64,000 bases of DNA from Desulfocapsaceae bacterium (GTDB lineage: Bacteria > Desulfobacterota > Desulfobulbia > Desulfobulbales > Desulfocapsaceae). Positions 1-9,080 of the stretch are shown here, one piece after another (within the stretch, counting starts at the first letter, position 1; every line of letters begins with the position of its first letter). The translations under genes and the position numbers were made by a program. The stretch spans positions 1-64,000 of the forward strand of contig JARLHL010000074.1 of the NCBI GenBank assembly GCA_031292275.1. Direction: 5' to 3'. The notes under the pieces are model-generated. The model was not told the DNA's origin, searched no databases, and saw only the letters and a program-made list of their open reading frames with translations.

Positions 1-1413
1 CAGCCAGGGCCACAATCTGTCCGGCGCGGAGAGATCGGTTATCCAGAGCATGAACGGCGCATGGCGGAGTTCGATACACTGCAGAAGGACCTTGTACAAG
101 GCAAAGAAGACGGGAATCTGCAGCACCATGGGCAGACAGCCACCCAGCGGGTTGACCTTGTAGGTCTTATACAGATTCATGACCTCCTTGTTCATCTGGG
201 CAGGATCGTCCTTATATTTCTCCTTGATTTTAACCATCTTCGGCTGCAGTTTCTGCATGTTTTTCATAGACTTCATACCCTTCTGCGTAATCGGCCAGAA
301 GGCAAGCTTGAAGAGTACGGTCACCATAATGATCGCAATGCCGTAATTCTTCACAAATCCGTAGAAGAAGTTCAACAGCCAGAGAGTCGGTTTGGCTATC
401 ACATCAAACCAGCCAAAATTAACAGATTTATCAAGATTATAGCCAATATCCTTCAGCAAGGACAATTTCTTGGGCCCATAATAGAGGCGGTAGCTATAGA
501 CAAGCTCCCCCCCGGGTGGCAGGGTCTCGAGTTTCCCGGTCATGACCATCTCCACAACATGGCCATTCTGTTGCATGGTGAGAGACTCCCCGGCATTCTG
601 CCCCGGCAGGATCCCGGCCATGAAGTAGGTCCCTTCGTAAGCAGCCCAATCATAGACGCCATGGACCGTCTTGGGCCCCTCACTCAATTCCTTACTTTTA
701 TACTCCTGAAGCTGGCTGTTGACAAACGCAGCCGGTCCTGTAAAGAGATAATTGCTCCCCGTAGGATGATCCTCAAAGGGTACATTGACCTGATACAGCT
801 GAGGTGCCCCCTGCAGCGGCTGTGCTGTAGTGTTTTTTACCTTTATCTCCAGATCAATTAGATACTGATCGCGGTCGAAGACATACTTCCGCTCCACCTC
901 GACACCCGAATCGGCATGACCGAGCAGAACCAGCTGTTCTTTTTTGTCGCCATCCTTGAACTTGACGTCCTGCGCCTGGCTTTTAAACAGGATCCCTCGC
1001 TCAACAGCACCGCCCCATGTGAAATCCAGAGGAAAACCTTCCTTGTCATCGGTGATAATCAACTGTTTTCCTTTTGAATCTGGCGCATCCGTTTCTTTGT
1101 ACTGTTTCAGGACAAAGTTCTGCAGAGTTCCACCCTGTTCCGAGAAAACAGCAGTGTAAAGATCCGTATCCACGACAATCTGCCGCGCATTATGATCTGC
1201 GGGTCTGGGCCTGCTGATCGCCGTTGAAGGGAGATTGCCCCCCTGAGGCGTCTCAGACTTGTCGGCAAGGCGCGGCCCAGCCTGTTCAACACGTGTACCC
1301 TGCGTGGTATCCTCCGGCGCCTTCTTGGGGGCAAATCCTGCAAAAAAATACTGATAAACTATTAGGATAACAAAGGAAATAACGATTGCCAGAAAGGCTC
1401 TATAATTGTCCAT
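1..1413 (-). CDS. yidC: membrane protein insertase YidC (C-terminus beyond window edge)
   Basis: YidC inserts and folds inner-membrane proteins, alone or with SecYEG. The frame is open from an ATG at 1413 to base 1, giving 471 residues; families of this type usually have about 540-560, so the last transmembrane segments are missing. Residues about 5-23 form the first membrane helix. A large periplasmic domain follows, then the conserved core, whose hydrophobic segment near residue 428 reads LPMVLQIPVFFALYKVLL. It is the fourth gene of the classical rpmH-rnpA-yidD-yidC order, 76 bp after yidD. The long periplasmic domain is the Gram-negative form. Confidence 0.96.
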   Translation of the reverse strand, partial: MDNYRAFLAIVISFVILIVYQYFFAGFAPKKAPEDTTQGTRVEQAGPRLADKSETPQGGNLPSTAISRPRPADHNARQIVVDTDLYTAVFSEQGGTLQNFVLKQYKETDAPDSKGKQLIITDDKEGFPLDFTWGGAVERGILFKSQAQDVKFKDGDKKEQLVLLGHADSGVEVERKYVFDRDQYLIDLEIKVKNTTAQPLQGAPQLYQVNVPFEDHPTGSNYLFTGPAAFVNSQLQEYKSKELSEGPKTVHGVYDWAAYEGTYFMAGILPGQNAGESLTMQQNGHVVEMVMTGKLETLPPGGELVYSYRLYYGPKKLSLLKDIGYNLDKSVNFGWFDVIAKPTLWLLNFFYGFVKNYGIAIIMVTVLFKLAFWPITQKGMKSMKNMQKLQPKMVKIKEKYKDDPAQMNKEVMNLYKTYKVNPLGGCLPMVLQIPVFFALYKVLLQCIELRHAPFMLWITDLSAPDRLWPWL

Positions 1414-1489
1414 GCAAATTTCCGTGTTGAAAAGACTCTTGAGTGTTGTTCCTTCTCTGAAGGGCCGTATGATGCTGATTTAAACAAAT

Positions 1490-1729
1490 TTATAATACGG
1501 GATCATAGCCGCCCCTGCAGAATGGATGGCAGCGCAGGATGCGGCGGGCGGCAAGAAAGGCCCCTCGCCAGAAACCATAGCGATCGATCGCCTGGAAGGC
1601 ATACTCTGAACAGGTGGGAATGAAGCGGCAGCTGGGAGGAAGCAGAGGCGAAAAAAAATATTGATAGCCCCTGATCAAACCGAGAAGAAGGTTTTTTGGC
1701 AGGTGACTGATTTTCATCTCAGCTTTCAT
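1490..1729 (-). CDS. yidD: membrane protein insertion efficiency factor YidD
   Basis: A 79-residue member of the YidD family (formerly haemolysin-like DUF37), a small membrane-associated protein that helps YidC-dependent insertion. The family signature is complete: an amphipathic N-terminal segment, then [20 protein letters not shown], then [12 protein letters not shown] near the C-terminus, including the conserved cysteines. The ATG overlaps the rnpA stop in an ATGA arrangement (1726-1729), so the two are translationally coupled. An internal Met at residue 5 is an alternative start. Confidence 0.95.
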   Translation of the reverse strand: MKAEMKISHLPKNLLLGLIRGYQYFFSPLLPPSCRFIPTCSEYAFQAIDRYGFWRGAFLAARRILRCHPFCRGGYDPVL

Positions 1730-2079
1730 GAAGTCACTTTGTCACCGAACAATAGAAGACGCGATATTGCCTGCCTGACCGCAAAGGGAGAATCCAGAGC
1801 GAAACCTGGCCGAACCGTAATAACAATATCGGCATCCGGCGGATATTCTTCCCTGTCCAGTCGGAACGATTCGCGTATTATCCGCTTGATACGGTTCCTT
1901 TTCACAGCACCTTTTATTTTCCCATTGATGCTTATTCCCAGCCGGTTCCAGCCCAGATCATTACCACAGAAAATGAGGGAAAATCCGTCTCCATGGCAAC
2001 GCTTCCCCTGTCTGTAAACCCGATCAAACTCCCAGCCCTTCCGCACCAGAGCAACCTTGGGTAATGTTAATTTTTTCAA
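1726..2079 (-). CDS. rnpA: ribonuclease P protein component
   Basis: A 117-residue basic protein that binds RNase P RNA and assists 5' maturation of tRNAs. The RNR signature is visible as [14 protein letters not shown] around residues 60-73, and the N-terminal F-D-R-V-Y-R-Q-G-K segment is typical. The start is a TTG at 2077-2079, just after the rpmH stop. The frame stays open upstream into rpmH and no strong Shine-Dalgarno is present, so the exact start is uncertain. It lies between rpmH and yidD as in most bacteria. Confidence 0.93.
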   Translation of the reverse strand: MKKLTLPKVALVRKGWEFDRVYRQGKRCHGDGFSLIFCGNDLGWNRLGISINGKIKGAVKRNRIKRIIRESFRLDREEYPPDADIVITVRPGFALDSPFAVRQAISRLLLFGDKVTS

Positions 2080-2083
2080 AAAA

Positions 2084-2221
2084 TCAGGCGGACAGACGCT
2101 TACGGCCCTTCGCGCGGCGTGCGCTCAAGATGGCTCGTCCGCCGCGGGTCTCCATACGGGCCCGAAAGCCATGCGATCGTTTGCGTTTCAGATTACTTGG
2201 TTGAAATGTACGTTTACTCAT
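2084..2221 (-). CDS. rpmH: 50S ribosomal protein L34
   Basis: A 45-residue, very basic protein that I translated directly. It begins [20 protein letters not shown] and ends with the arginine/lysine-rich tail KGRKRLSA, matching the L34 family over its full length. The ATG at 2219-2221 follows AGAAGGTG, a usable ribosome-binding site. It is the first gene of the rpmH-rnpA-yidD-yidC operon, and its promoter should lie in the roughly 580-bp non-coding stretch to its right. Confidence 0.97.
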   Translation of the reverse strand: MSKRTFQPSNLKRKRSHGFRARMETRGGRAILSARRAKGRKRLSA

Positions 2222-2798
2222 TGTTGACACCTTCTGTTGCTCTAGTCATGAAATATCATGAAACAATCCACTTTTAACCAAAACGGGTCTCGAAAACTCG
2301 TCCATCCTGATCGTTTTGGCTCCCTTCCCTTCCATACTGAAAGGCCCCACTATCTGACAATTGAGGTTCAGAAATTACAAGAGAGTATTATTAACCATAC
2401 TGACCTCATGCTGTCAAACACTTTTGGCTCCCGCACCCTACATGATGGAACTGCATTTTGCCCGAAACCGGGCAGCCCTGAATCATCAGGTTTCCCGGAG
2501 AGTAGAATATTGGGGCAGCCTTTCGCAAGTGCATTTTGTCCTTGAAAGACAGAAGAGGAAGGAGTAGTCAATCGTGAAGAGTAAAGACATACCGGGGATT
2601 ACTTCAGAGGTTTCCTGCAGCAGCCCAGGATACAATCATCACTGATCTCCCTGAATTCTTGCCTTAGCCTAGTCTGGCTGGACCGGCCGGACGGGTACAA
2701 CGGAACATAAAAGCTCTTCACGCCTTGAAAAGTTCCCATATTAACAGGTATCAGACGGAGATGCCATCTTGGCTCTTCACCGAAAGGTCCCAGACATC
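2222..2798. other. non-coding region between rpmH and a divergent methyltransferase gene
   Basis: About 580 bp with no protein frame that looks real. It must hold the leftward rpmH promoter and possibly a rightward one. I see an inverted repeat CCAAAACG (2278-2285) / CGTTTTGG (2312-2319) with a 26-nt loop. The position beside rpmH-rnpA made me look for a replication origin, but there are no recognisable DnaA boxes and no dnaA gene. Confidence 0.5.
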
Positions 2799-3647
2799 AT
2801 GCCGCACCGACACCCGCAGACTTACGCAGACATAGACTGGAACCGCCTCTGGCAAAATGCCAGACGGCAAAAATCATGGACTGACAAGACGGCGGCTGAC
2901 TGGGATAAGAAGGCCCAGGCCTTTGCCGACAGAAATGCGGATTCACCCTATGCGGCCCTGGTCCTGTCCCGTTTGCCCCTGGATCCGTCCATGACGATTC
3001 TAGATATTGGCGCCGGACCTGGCACCCTGACTCTGCCGCTGGCCTCCCGCGTTGCCACAGTGACCGCCCTCGACTACTCGCCGCAGATGCTGGCCATTCT
3101 GCAGAAACAGGCACAGGCGTCAGACCTGGCCAACGTTCGAACCATCACATGCGCATGGGAAGACGACTGGGCCGCGAATGCAGTAGGCATCCATGACCTT
3201 GCCATTGCCTCAAGATCCCTGGGAGTGGAAGACCTTGACGGTGCTCTGAAAAAGCTTAACGATCACGCTAAGCGTTTTGTGTTTATCACGGATCGTATCG
3301 CCCCCACCCCCTTCGATCCGGCGGCTTTCCGGGCTATTGGCCGCCCATTCGACTCGGGCCCGGATTATATCTATACTCTGAACGCCCTCTATCGCCTCAA
3401 TATTCACCCCTGTGTTGAGATCCTTCAACTTGAGAGGGACCTTGTCTTTGCAGACATGGATGAGGCACTCGCCTCTTTCGCCTGGATGTTTTCAAACCTC
3501 ACTGCCGGAGAATACCAGAACCTGCGCAGGTATCTTACGACTCGCATCATCCGGTCGGAAGGGGACCGGGTAGTTATCCGCCGGGAATTTCCACCGCGCT
3601 GGGCAATGATCTGGTGGAAAAAAATGGCAGAGGAAGAATATATGTAA
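2799..3647 (+). CDS. class I SAM-dependent methyltransferase, substrate unknown
   Basis: A Rossmann-fold methyltransferase of 282 residues. Motif I (LDIGAGPGTLTLPLA) binds S-adenosylmethionine and is followed by the acidic strand TALDYS (motif II). The N-terminal segment DWNRLWQNARRQKSW and the late tryptophan-rich tail RWAMIWWKKM are not diagnostic to me. The start is uncertain: a TTG at 2769 would add ten residues, but the ATG at 2799 is preceded by GAAAGG and gives a more natural N-terminus. It is monocistronic, with a hairpin after it. No neighbour indicates the substrate. Confidence 0.85.
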   Translation: MPHRHPQTYADIDWNRLWQNARRQKSWTDKTAADWDKKAQAFADRNADSPYAALVLSRLPLDPSMTILDIGAGPGTLTLPLASRVATVTALDYSPQMLAILQKQAQASDLANVRTITCAWEDDWAANAVGIHDLAIASRSLGVEDLDGALKKLNDHAKRFVFITDRIAPTPFDPAAFRAIGRPFDSGPDYIYTLNALYRLNIHPCVEILQLERDLVFADMDEALASFAWMFSNLTAGEYQNLRRYLTTRIIRSEGDRVVIRREFPPRWAMIWWKKMAEEEYM

Positions 3648-3648
3648 G

Positions 3649-3677
3649 AGGAGCAATTGCCATTCTTCTCCTTTTTC
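3649..3677 (+). terminator. weak intrinsic terminator after the methyltransferase
   Basis: AGGAG (3649-3653) pairs with CTCCT (3668-3672) and is followed by a T run. The stem is only about five to six base pairs, so termination strength is doubtful. The position directly after the stop codon fits. Confidence 0.4.
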
Positions 3678-3822
3678 CTTATAGTGTGGCCCGATAAGTG
3701 AGGCAGTTGCGTTCTTCCATCTCGATCCGGAAGGACATGGCCATTGCGGTTTACAGCTATGACCAAAACGCTAAAAGACCGACCAAGGATAGCGTAATTA
3801 CGATGAATCTCTTAATTTTTCA

Positions 3823-5727
3823 ATGAATGCATTTGATGTTGCCGTCATAGGAGCCGGGCACGCCGGCTGCGAAGCTGCGCTGGCTGCCGCCAGAATGGGA
3901 TTGCGGACCCTCGTTGTCGTGATCAACGCCGACACCATCGGGGCAATGTCGTGCAATCCCGCAATCGGCGGTCTCGCCAAAGGCCATCTTGTCCGGGAGA
4001 TCGATGCGCTCGGCGGCGAGATGGCCGTAAATATAGATGCAACTTCCATCCAGTTCCGCTGTTTGAATACCAGTAAAGGGTCGGCTGTTCGGTCCTCGCG
4101 GGCCCAGGCCGACCGGCTGCTGTATCGGCTGCGGATGAAATCGGTGATGGAAAACCAGTCGAATCTGACCATTAAACAGGCCATCGTTGACTCTATTATT
4201 GTTGAAAACAATAAAGTTACCGGCATCCTCACCTCTTTGGAAGAGGTCATTAGGGTCAAGGCCGTGGTTGTGGCCACCGGCACCTTTCTCAACGGTCTTA
4301 TCCATGTGGGGCTAAAGCATTTTCCAGCGGGGCGTATGGGGGATGCTCCCTCTGTCAGCCTCTCAGCCTGGTTCAAGAAAATGGGGTTCAGGATGGGCAG
4401 GATGAAGACCGGTACGGTGCCGCGACTCCACGCCCACTCCATCAACTATGCCGACCTGGACGTGCAGCACAGCGATGAACCTCCGGGCCACTTTTCCTTT
4501 ATCGGCAAGGGGACCGGATACACCCTGCCCCAGCGGCCCTGCTATATCACCTACACCAATGAAAGGACCCATCAGATTATCCGTGACGGCATCGACAAAT
4601 CCCCCTTGTACGCTGGAATCATCGAGGGCGTGGGGGCCAGATACTGCCCCTCCATTGAAGATAAGGTGATGCGGTTCCCGGAAAAGGACCGGCATCAGAT
4701 CTTCCTTGAACCCGAGGGACTCGACACCGTGGAGGTCTATCCCAACGGTCTGCCGACCAGTCTTCCTCTTGCGACTCAGGAGGCCATGATCCACAGCATC
4801 AAGGGGCTTGAAAAAGCGGAGATTATCCGGTCAGGTTACGCCATCGAATATGACTATGTCGACCCCCTTGAGCTGTATCCGTCTCTGGCTGCAAAACGTC
4901 TGGCCGGCCTCTATCTGGCAGGCCAGATAAACGGCACCTCCGGATACGAGGAGGCTGCGGCCCAGGGACTTATGGCAGGGATCAATGCCGTTCGCTATAT
5001 CCAGGAGAAAGACCCGCTTATCCTGGACCGTTCCCAGGCCTATACCGGGGTCCTGATTGATGACCTGGTCACCTGCGGGACCAAAGAGCCCTATAGGCTC
5101 TTCACCTCCAGAGCCGAATACCGCCTGCTTCTGCGTGAAGACAACGCAGATGCGCGGCTGAGTAAAATTGGTCATGAAATCGGACTATTAACCGATGAGC
5201 GCTATACACTCTTCCTGGCCAAAGAGGCAGCCATCGCCGAAGGGCTTGCGCTGCTTAACTCCATTTCCATCAAACCCTCTTCAGAGATAGACGCCATCCT
5301 GGCCGGACATGCCAGCGTGGCCTTGAAGCAGAAATCCACTTTGGCCGACCTTCTTCGCAGGCCCGAACTTGCCATAGAGGACTTGACCGACCTGCCGTTG
5401 CCTGACGATATATCTGCAAGGGTGCAGGGACTGGCGGAATCAGCAGTAAAAGAAGAAGTGCAGTTGCAGGTGAAATTTGCAGGCTACATCCAGCGCCAGC
5501 ATGAGCAGGTACAGCGATTCAAGAAAGTGGAATCGATAACCCTCCCCGAAGATATGGAATATAAAGGGCTGTCCGGCCTTTCAAACGAGGTCGTGGAGAA
5601 GCTCTCCCGGGTGCGCCCCCACTCCCTCGGCCAGGCATCGAGGATTTCCGGGATCACCCCCGCGGCCATCTCTGTCCTCCAGGTTCATCTGAAAAAATTA
5701 CAAGAACAGAAAAAGGAGGATAGATGA
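3823..5727 (+). CDS. mnmG: tRNA uridine-5-carboxymethylaminomethyl(34) synthesis enzyme MnmG (GidA)
   Basis: MnmG, with MnmE, installs the carboxymethylaminomethyl group on wobble U34 of several tRNAs, using FAD and methylene-tetrahydrofolate. The protein is 634 residues, normal for the family. The N-terminal FAD-binding motif is [20 protein letters not shown], followed by the signature [23 protein letters not shown]. Further family blocks are [11 protein letters not shown] and [16 protein letters not shown], and the C-terminal helical GidA-associated domain is present. It overlaps lgt by four bases (ATGA), so both are cotranscribed. MnmE is not in the window; in many genomes it follows yidC. 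Confidence 0.98.
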   Translation: MNAFDVAVIGAGHAGCEAALAAARMGLRTLVVVINADTIGAMSCNPAIGGLAKGHLVREIDALGGEMAVNIDATSIQFRCLNTSKGSAVRSSRAQADRLLYRLRMKSVMENQSNLTIKQAIVDSIIVENNKVTGILTSLEEVIRVKAVVVATGTFLNGLIHVGLKHFPAGRMGDAPSVSLSAWFKKMGFRMGRMKTGTVPRLHAHSINYADLDVQHSDEPPGHFSFIGKGTGYTLPQRPCYITYTNERTHQIIRDGIDKSPLYAGIIEGVGARYCPSIEDKVMRFPEKDRHQIFLEPEGLDTVEVYPNGLPTSLPLATQEAMIHSIKGLEKAEIIRSGYAIEYDYVDPLELYPSLAAKRLAGLYLAGQINGTSGYEEAAAQGLMAGINAVRYIQEKDPLILDRSQAYTGVLIDDLVTCGTKEPYRLFTSRAEYRLLLREDNADARLSKIGHEIGLLTDERYTLFLAKEAAIAEGLALLNSISIKPSSEIDAILAGHASVALKQKSTLADLLRRPELAIEDLTDLPLPDDISARVQGLAESAVKEEVQLQVKFAGYIQRQHEQVQRFKKVESITLPEDMEYKGLSGLSNEVVEKLSRVRPHSLGQASRISGITPAAISVLQVHLKKLQEQKKEDR

Positions 5728-6530
5728 TCAGTTTTCCCAACATCGATCCGGTCATCTTCAGTCTTGGCCCCTTACGTGTCCGCTGGTATGGGCTTATGTA
5801 TCTTCTGGGGTTCACGGCGAGTTATTTTCTCGTGAAGCGTCAGATCAGCGCCTTTAAGTTCAAAGAGCTTCAGGAAAATTTTGAAGACCTGAATCTCGTC
5901 CTTATCCTCTGCGTCATTCTGGGTGGGCGACTCGGATATGTACTTTTCTATAATTTGCCTTATTATCTGGCTCATCCGCTTGAAATCCCGGCGACCTGGA
6001 ACGGCGGCATGTCGGTCCACGGGGCAGCCATTTGTCTCATTGTCGGGGGCGCACTGTTCTGCCGCAGGAGAAGGATTGATTTCTGGGCTGCCGCGGATAT
6101 GTATGTAATTACCATGCCTGTTGGCATAGCGCTGGGAAGGATCGGCAACTTCATCAACGGGGAATTATTCGGGAGAACAACTACCTTACCATGGGGAATT
6201 GTATTTCCGGGCGGCGGCCCTCTGCCCCGGCACCCGTCTCAGCTCTATGAGGCCTTTCTCGAAGGGGTGCTTCTCTTTATCATTCTCTGGCCTCAGCGAA
6301 GCAAACCCTGGCAGACAAGGCCGTATTGGCCCCACGGTTCGCTCCTGGCACTCTTTCTTATCTGCTACGGTATCTTCCGCATCCTGGTCGAATGCGTGCG
6401 GCAGCCTGATCCGCAGATAGGCTTTCTGCCGGGCGGGACAACCATGGGACAATTGCTCAGCGGCTTCATGATTCTGGGCGGTGCTCTTATCTGGTGGTTG
6501 AGGACGAAAAGCGCAGCACCGTCAAAATAA
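5724..6530 (+). CDS. lgt: prolipoprotein diacylglyceryl transferase
   Basis: Lgt attaches diacylglycerol from phosphatidylglycerol to the lipobox cysteine of prolipoproteins in the inner membrane. The 268-residue protein is strongly hydrophobic with several membrane helices. It contains the Lgt signature [14 protein letters not shown] (around residue 138) and the N-terminal [11 protein letters not shown] block. The start overlaps the mnmG stop. The lipobox protein BamD at 57.7 kb would be one of its clients. Confidence 0.98.
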   Translation: MISFPNIDPVIFSLGPLRVRWYGLMYLLGFTASYFLVKRQISAFKFKELQENFEDLNLVLILCVILGGRLGYVLFYNLPYYLAHPLEIPATWNGGMSVHGAAICLIVGGALFCRRRRIDFWAAADMYVITMPVGIALGRIGNFINGELFGRTTTLPWGIVFPGGGPLPRHPSQLYEAFLEGVLLFIILWPQRSKPWQTRPYWPHGSLLALFLICYGIFRILVECVRQPDPQIGFLPGGTTMGQLLSGFMILGGALIWWLRTKSAAPSK

Positions 6531-6661
6531 TATGTATTGATTTTTACAAGGGAAATATTGTTAGACTGCCACACATGAACACCAGGGAGGCACAGGTCTC
6601 GCCGCCTTTTCCTGCAACCCAGGTCTTCAGCTTTATGCTGAGCACCAAGGCGCCGGGCGGA

Positions 6662-7339
6662 CTATTTCTTCTGTGATATCTGGCTCAGATACAATTTCAT
6701 GGGGTCTATCAGTTCATAGCCCTTTTCCAATAACTTTTTTTTCACATTCATCACATTATTTGTGAGAAGGTAGGGGAAGATAGCCCTCTTGTCCTTATCC
6801 CAATGCCGTGCAACAAGGACACTGCCGAAGGATATTTTTTCTTCCGTAATAATATCTATAATTTTTTTCATCTGCCCCTGCCTGTCGTCCGCCAGGATGC
6901 ACAGCAGCGTCCCCGGCTCACCGAGTCCGATTACATCGATAAAAGATGCCAGGAGATCGCGCGTGGACAGGATCCCGAGCAAGCCCCCGTCTTCGTCAAC
7001 CACAGGGAGAGCCCCCACCTTTTTTTTCTGGAGCACCATAAGGGTATCTTCAATTGTGTAATATACAGGAATGGTCTGCGGATTCTTGGTCATTATTTCC
7101 CTGACAGTATGCGTCAAAACCTTCGCCAGAGTCATCTCATATGATTCTTTATCTAATAATATTGAGGGCATTGCATCCCGCATATCACGATCTGTAAGAA
7201 TTCCGACCAGGGCCCCGGAGCCGTCTACCACCGGGAGATGTCTGATGTGATTGACCTGCATCAACTCCCTGGCCTCGGATATCTGGGCATCCGGGTGAAT
7301 CGTCACCGGCTCTTTAGCCATCATTCCGCTGATAAACAT
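6662..7339 (-). CDS. acuB: AcuB-like protein: two CBS domains plus ACT-like domain
   Basis: A 225-residue protein with two CBS domains (about residues 1-60 and 75-130), which bind adenine nucleotides, and a C-terminal ACT-like regulatory domain (about 140-215). The same architecture is found in AcuB of the Bacillus acetoin/acetate (acu) operon. The gene lies 67 bp downstream of acuC on the same strand, and acs is the next gene beyond. This supports a role in sensing energy state to tune acetate activation, although the biochemical function of AcuB is poorly defined. GGAGG precedes the ATG. Confidence 0.85.
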   Translation of the reverse strand: MFISGMMAKEPVTIHPDAQISEARELMQVNHIRHLPVVDGSGALVGILTDRDMRDAMPSILLDKESYEMTLAKVLTHTVREIMTKNPQTIPVYYTIEDTLMVLQKKKVGALPVVDEDGGLLGILSTRDLLASFIDVIGLGEPGTLLCILADDRQGQMKKIIDIITEEKISFGSVLVARHWDKDKRAIFPYLLTNNVMNVKKKLLEKGYELIDPMKLYLSQISQKK

Positions 7340-7406
7340 ACGGCCTCCGTATTTTTTATTTTAACGTGCATGCATTTCGGGCCTTGCGGTATATATTCAA
7401 TATCAA

Positions 7407-8357
7407 TTAGATATCTGCAAGCCTCCGGATATGATTTTCAACCAGGATCGGCAGGACATCCAGATTATACCCTCCTTCCAGAATGGACACAAGCCTGCCC
7501 CCGGTATGCCTGTCCACGAGTTTCAAAATCTCATCCGTCAAAAAATCATACCCTTGGGTCGTCAGATTCACCCCTGACATCAGATCACTTTCATGGGCAT
7601 CAAAGCCTGCAGAGAGGAGAATGAACTCCGGCTTAAAGCTATCAAAGGCCGGGACCAGATGCTTCAGGATCATCGCCTTATATTCATCATCTCCCCGGCC
7701 GGGAAGGACCGGGGAATTCAGGGTAAATCCGACCCCTTCCCCTTTCCCGGTCTCGAACTCCCTTCCTGTTCCCGGATAGGCGAACGAAGGATGCTCGTGG
7801 ATGGAATAATAGAATACGGTGGGGTCGCCCTCAAAGGTATGCTGCGTGCCGTTACCGTGATGAACATCAAAGTCAATGATGCCGATACGACCAACTCCCC
7901 ACTTCTTCTGCAGGTACTTCGCCGCAATTGCGATATTGTTGAAATAGCAGAAGCCCATGGCTGTATCGACCTCGGCATGGTGGCCCGGAGGACGGACTGC
8001 GCAGAAGGCGTTATCAAGCGAGCCGTTCATCACCTCATCAATGACCCGAAGGATGCCTCCCACCGCCAGCAGTGCAATCTCATATGTATCCCGGCAAATA
8101 GAATTATCCTGGTGATCGAAGTCAGGAAAACCCATGATGCAGGCCTCCTCAAAGCGCAGGATGTACTGAATTTTGTGGACCGCTTCGATCCATCGCTGAT
8201 TGGCAATCTCAGCATTAATCAGTATGAGCTTATCGAGAACACCGGAAACTGCGAGGCGGGAATGAATTGACTGGAGTCTCGCTGGCGATTCAGGATGACC
8301 CTCAAAAGGAAGGTGAAGAAGATATCTTTCGTCAAATAAAAATCCCGTTCTTTTCAT
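7407..8357 (-). CDS. acuC: AcuC-like histone deacetylase family protein
   Basis: A 316-residue zinc-dependent deacetylase of the arginase/HDAC fold. The catalytic His pair is in RPPGHHAE (H126, H127). The metal ligands fit D164 and H166 (DFDVHHGNG) and D253 (GFDAHESD), and the catalytic Tyr of EGGYN is at 297, so all key residues are present. In Bacillus, AcuC removes the inhibitory acetyl group from acetyl-CoA synthetase. Here acs lies divergently about 720 bp away, so Acs is the obvious predicted substrate. The acetyltransferase partner (AcuA/Pat) is not in the window. Confidence 0.9.
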   Translation of the reverse strand: MKRTGFLFDERYLLHLPFEGHPESPARLQSIHSRLAVSGVLDKLILINAEIANQRWIEAVHKIQYILRFEEACIMGFPDFDHQDNSICRDTYEIALLAVGGILRVIDEVMNGSLDNAFCAVRPPGHHAEVDTAMGFCYFNNIAIAAKYLQKKWGVGRIGIIDFDVHHGNGTQHTFEGDPTVFYYSIHEHPSFAYPGTGREFETGKGEGVGFTLNSPVLPGRGDDEYKAMILKHLVPAFDSFKPEFILLSAGFDAHESDLMSGVNLTTQGYDFLTDEILKLVDRHTGGRLVSILEGGYNLDVLPILVENHIRRLADI

Positions 8358-8819
8358 AGGTTCGTACTCCGTATCACTGAGGGGGAATCCTGAATGAAGA
8401 AAGCCCCCTCAGATTTCGCCCGCATGTTTAAATACGCCTTCCCCAAACGACTCCATGTATCAGTCGGAGCCGAAGGAGTAAACCACAGCTGTACAAAGCC
8501 TTGACAAACTTTTATCCCTCTGAAGTTAAGCATATTTTTTGGAGGAATTCCCTCTTTTTTTATCCAGAGATAAAAAACGCCTCTTGCTGTTGCTCATACC
8601 GCAAACGAGAGATGAGCAGGCAAGCAAGAAATATCCCCGTTACAATAAAGGCCCTTGTTTTCGTAAATATTCGGCTCAACGGGCAATGTAACCAACCCCA
8701 CATCAATTTGTCTTAATCACAAGTTAAAACCAATTGCATTACCTTTATAATTATGTTACGGAGTAATTCTATAGTATTATCGTATAATATTTTATGATGT
8801 CACATAAGAATGCAGTGTT
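8358..8819. other. non-coding, AT-rich region between acuC and acs
   Basis: About 460 bp with no supportable gene. A 71-codon frame opening with TTG at 8501 has no ribosome-binding site and no recognisable sequence. A TTGACA at about 8501 and an AT-rich stretch with TATAAT-like words near 8782-8795 could belong to promoters of the divergent acuC and acs units, but I cannot assign them. Confidence 0.4.
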
Positions 8820-8949
8820 CCTTGAATAATTCGAATTTTCGCTCAAAATCAAGGCGTGCGAAAAATTTTACCGCAGGCATATAGTCGATATCTCAAGGAT
8901 AAAATTTTAAGCATAACGAAAAAACTTGACGAAAGGGCAATTATTCAAG
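8820..8949. repeat. imperfect long inverted repeat (MITE-like or long hairpin)
   Basis: The left end reads CTTGAATAATT followed by TTTTCGCTCAA. The right end, read in reverse complement, gives CTTGAATAATT followed by CTTTCGTCAA. An inner pair AAAATTTTA / TAAAATTTT continues the symmetry, so the whole roughly 130-bp unit can fold into one long hairpin. There is no coding capacity. Size, terminal symmetry and position between genes resemble a miniature inverted-repeat element, but I found no second copy in the window and no clear target duplication. Confidence 0.6.
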
Positions 8950-9080
8950 ATAACCTACAGTGTTTATCCTGCAAAGGCAGGCAATCAGGAACAACTGAAA
9001 AAAGGAGGGGGACTCGCGGCACCATCGGAAGCTGATCTTAAGTTAAATTCTTAACCAGATTCATGAAAGGAGCACGACTT

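Noticed and set aside
2222-2798. Possible replication origin beside rpmH-rnpA
   Set aside because: The gene order rpmH-rnpA-yidD-yidC near mnmG resembles origin regions, but there is no dnaA or dnaN, no parAB, and I found no DnaA-box-like 9-mers in the gap.
8501-8716. Possible 71-residue protein upstream of acs
   Set aside because: TTG start, no Shine-Dalgarno, AT-rich random-looking sequence; the TTGACA at its start is more likely a promoter word.
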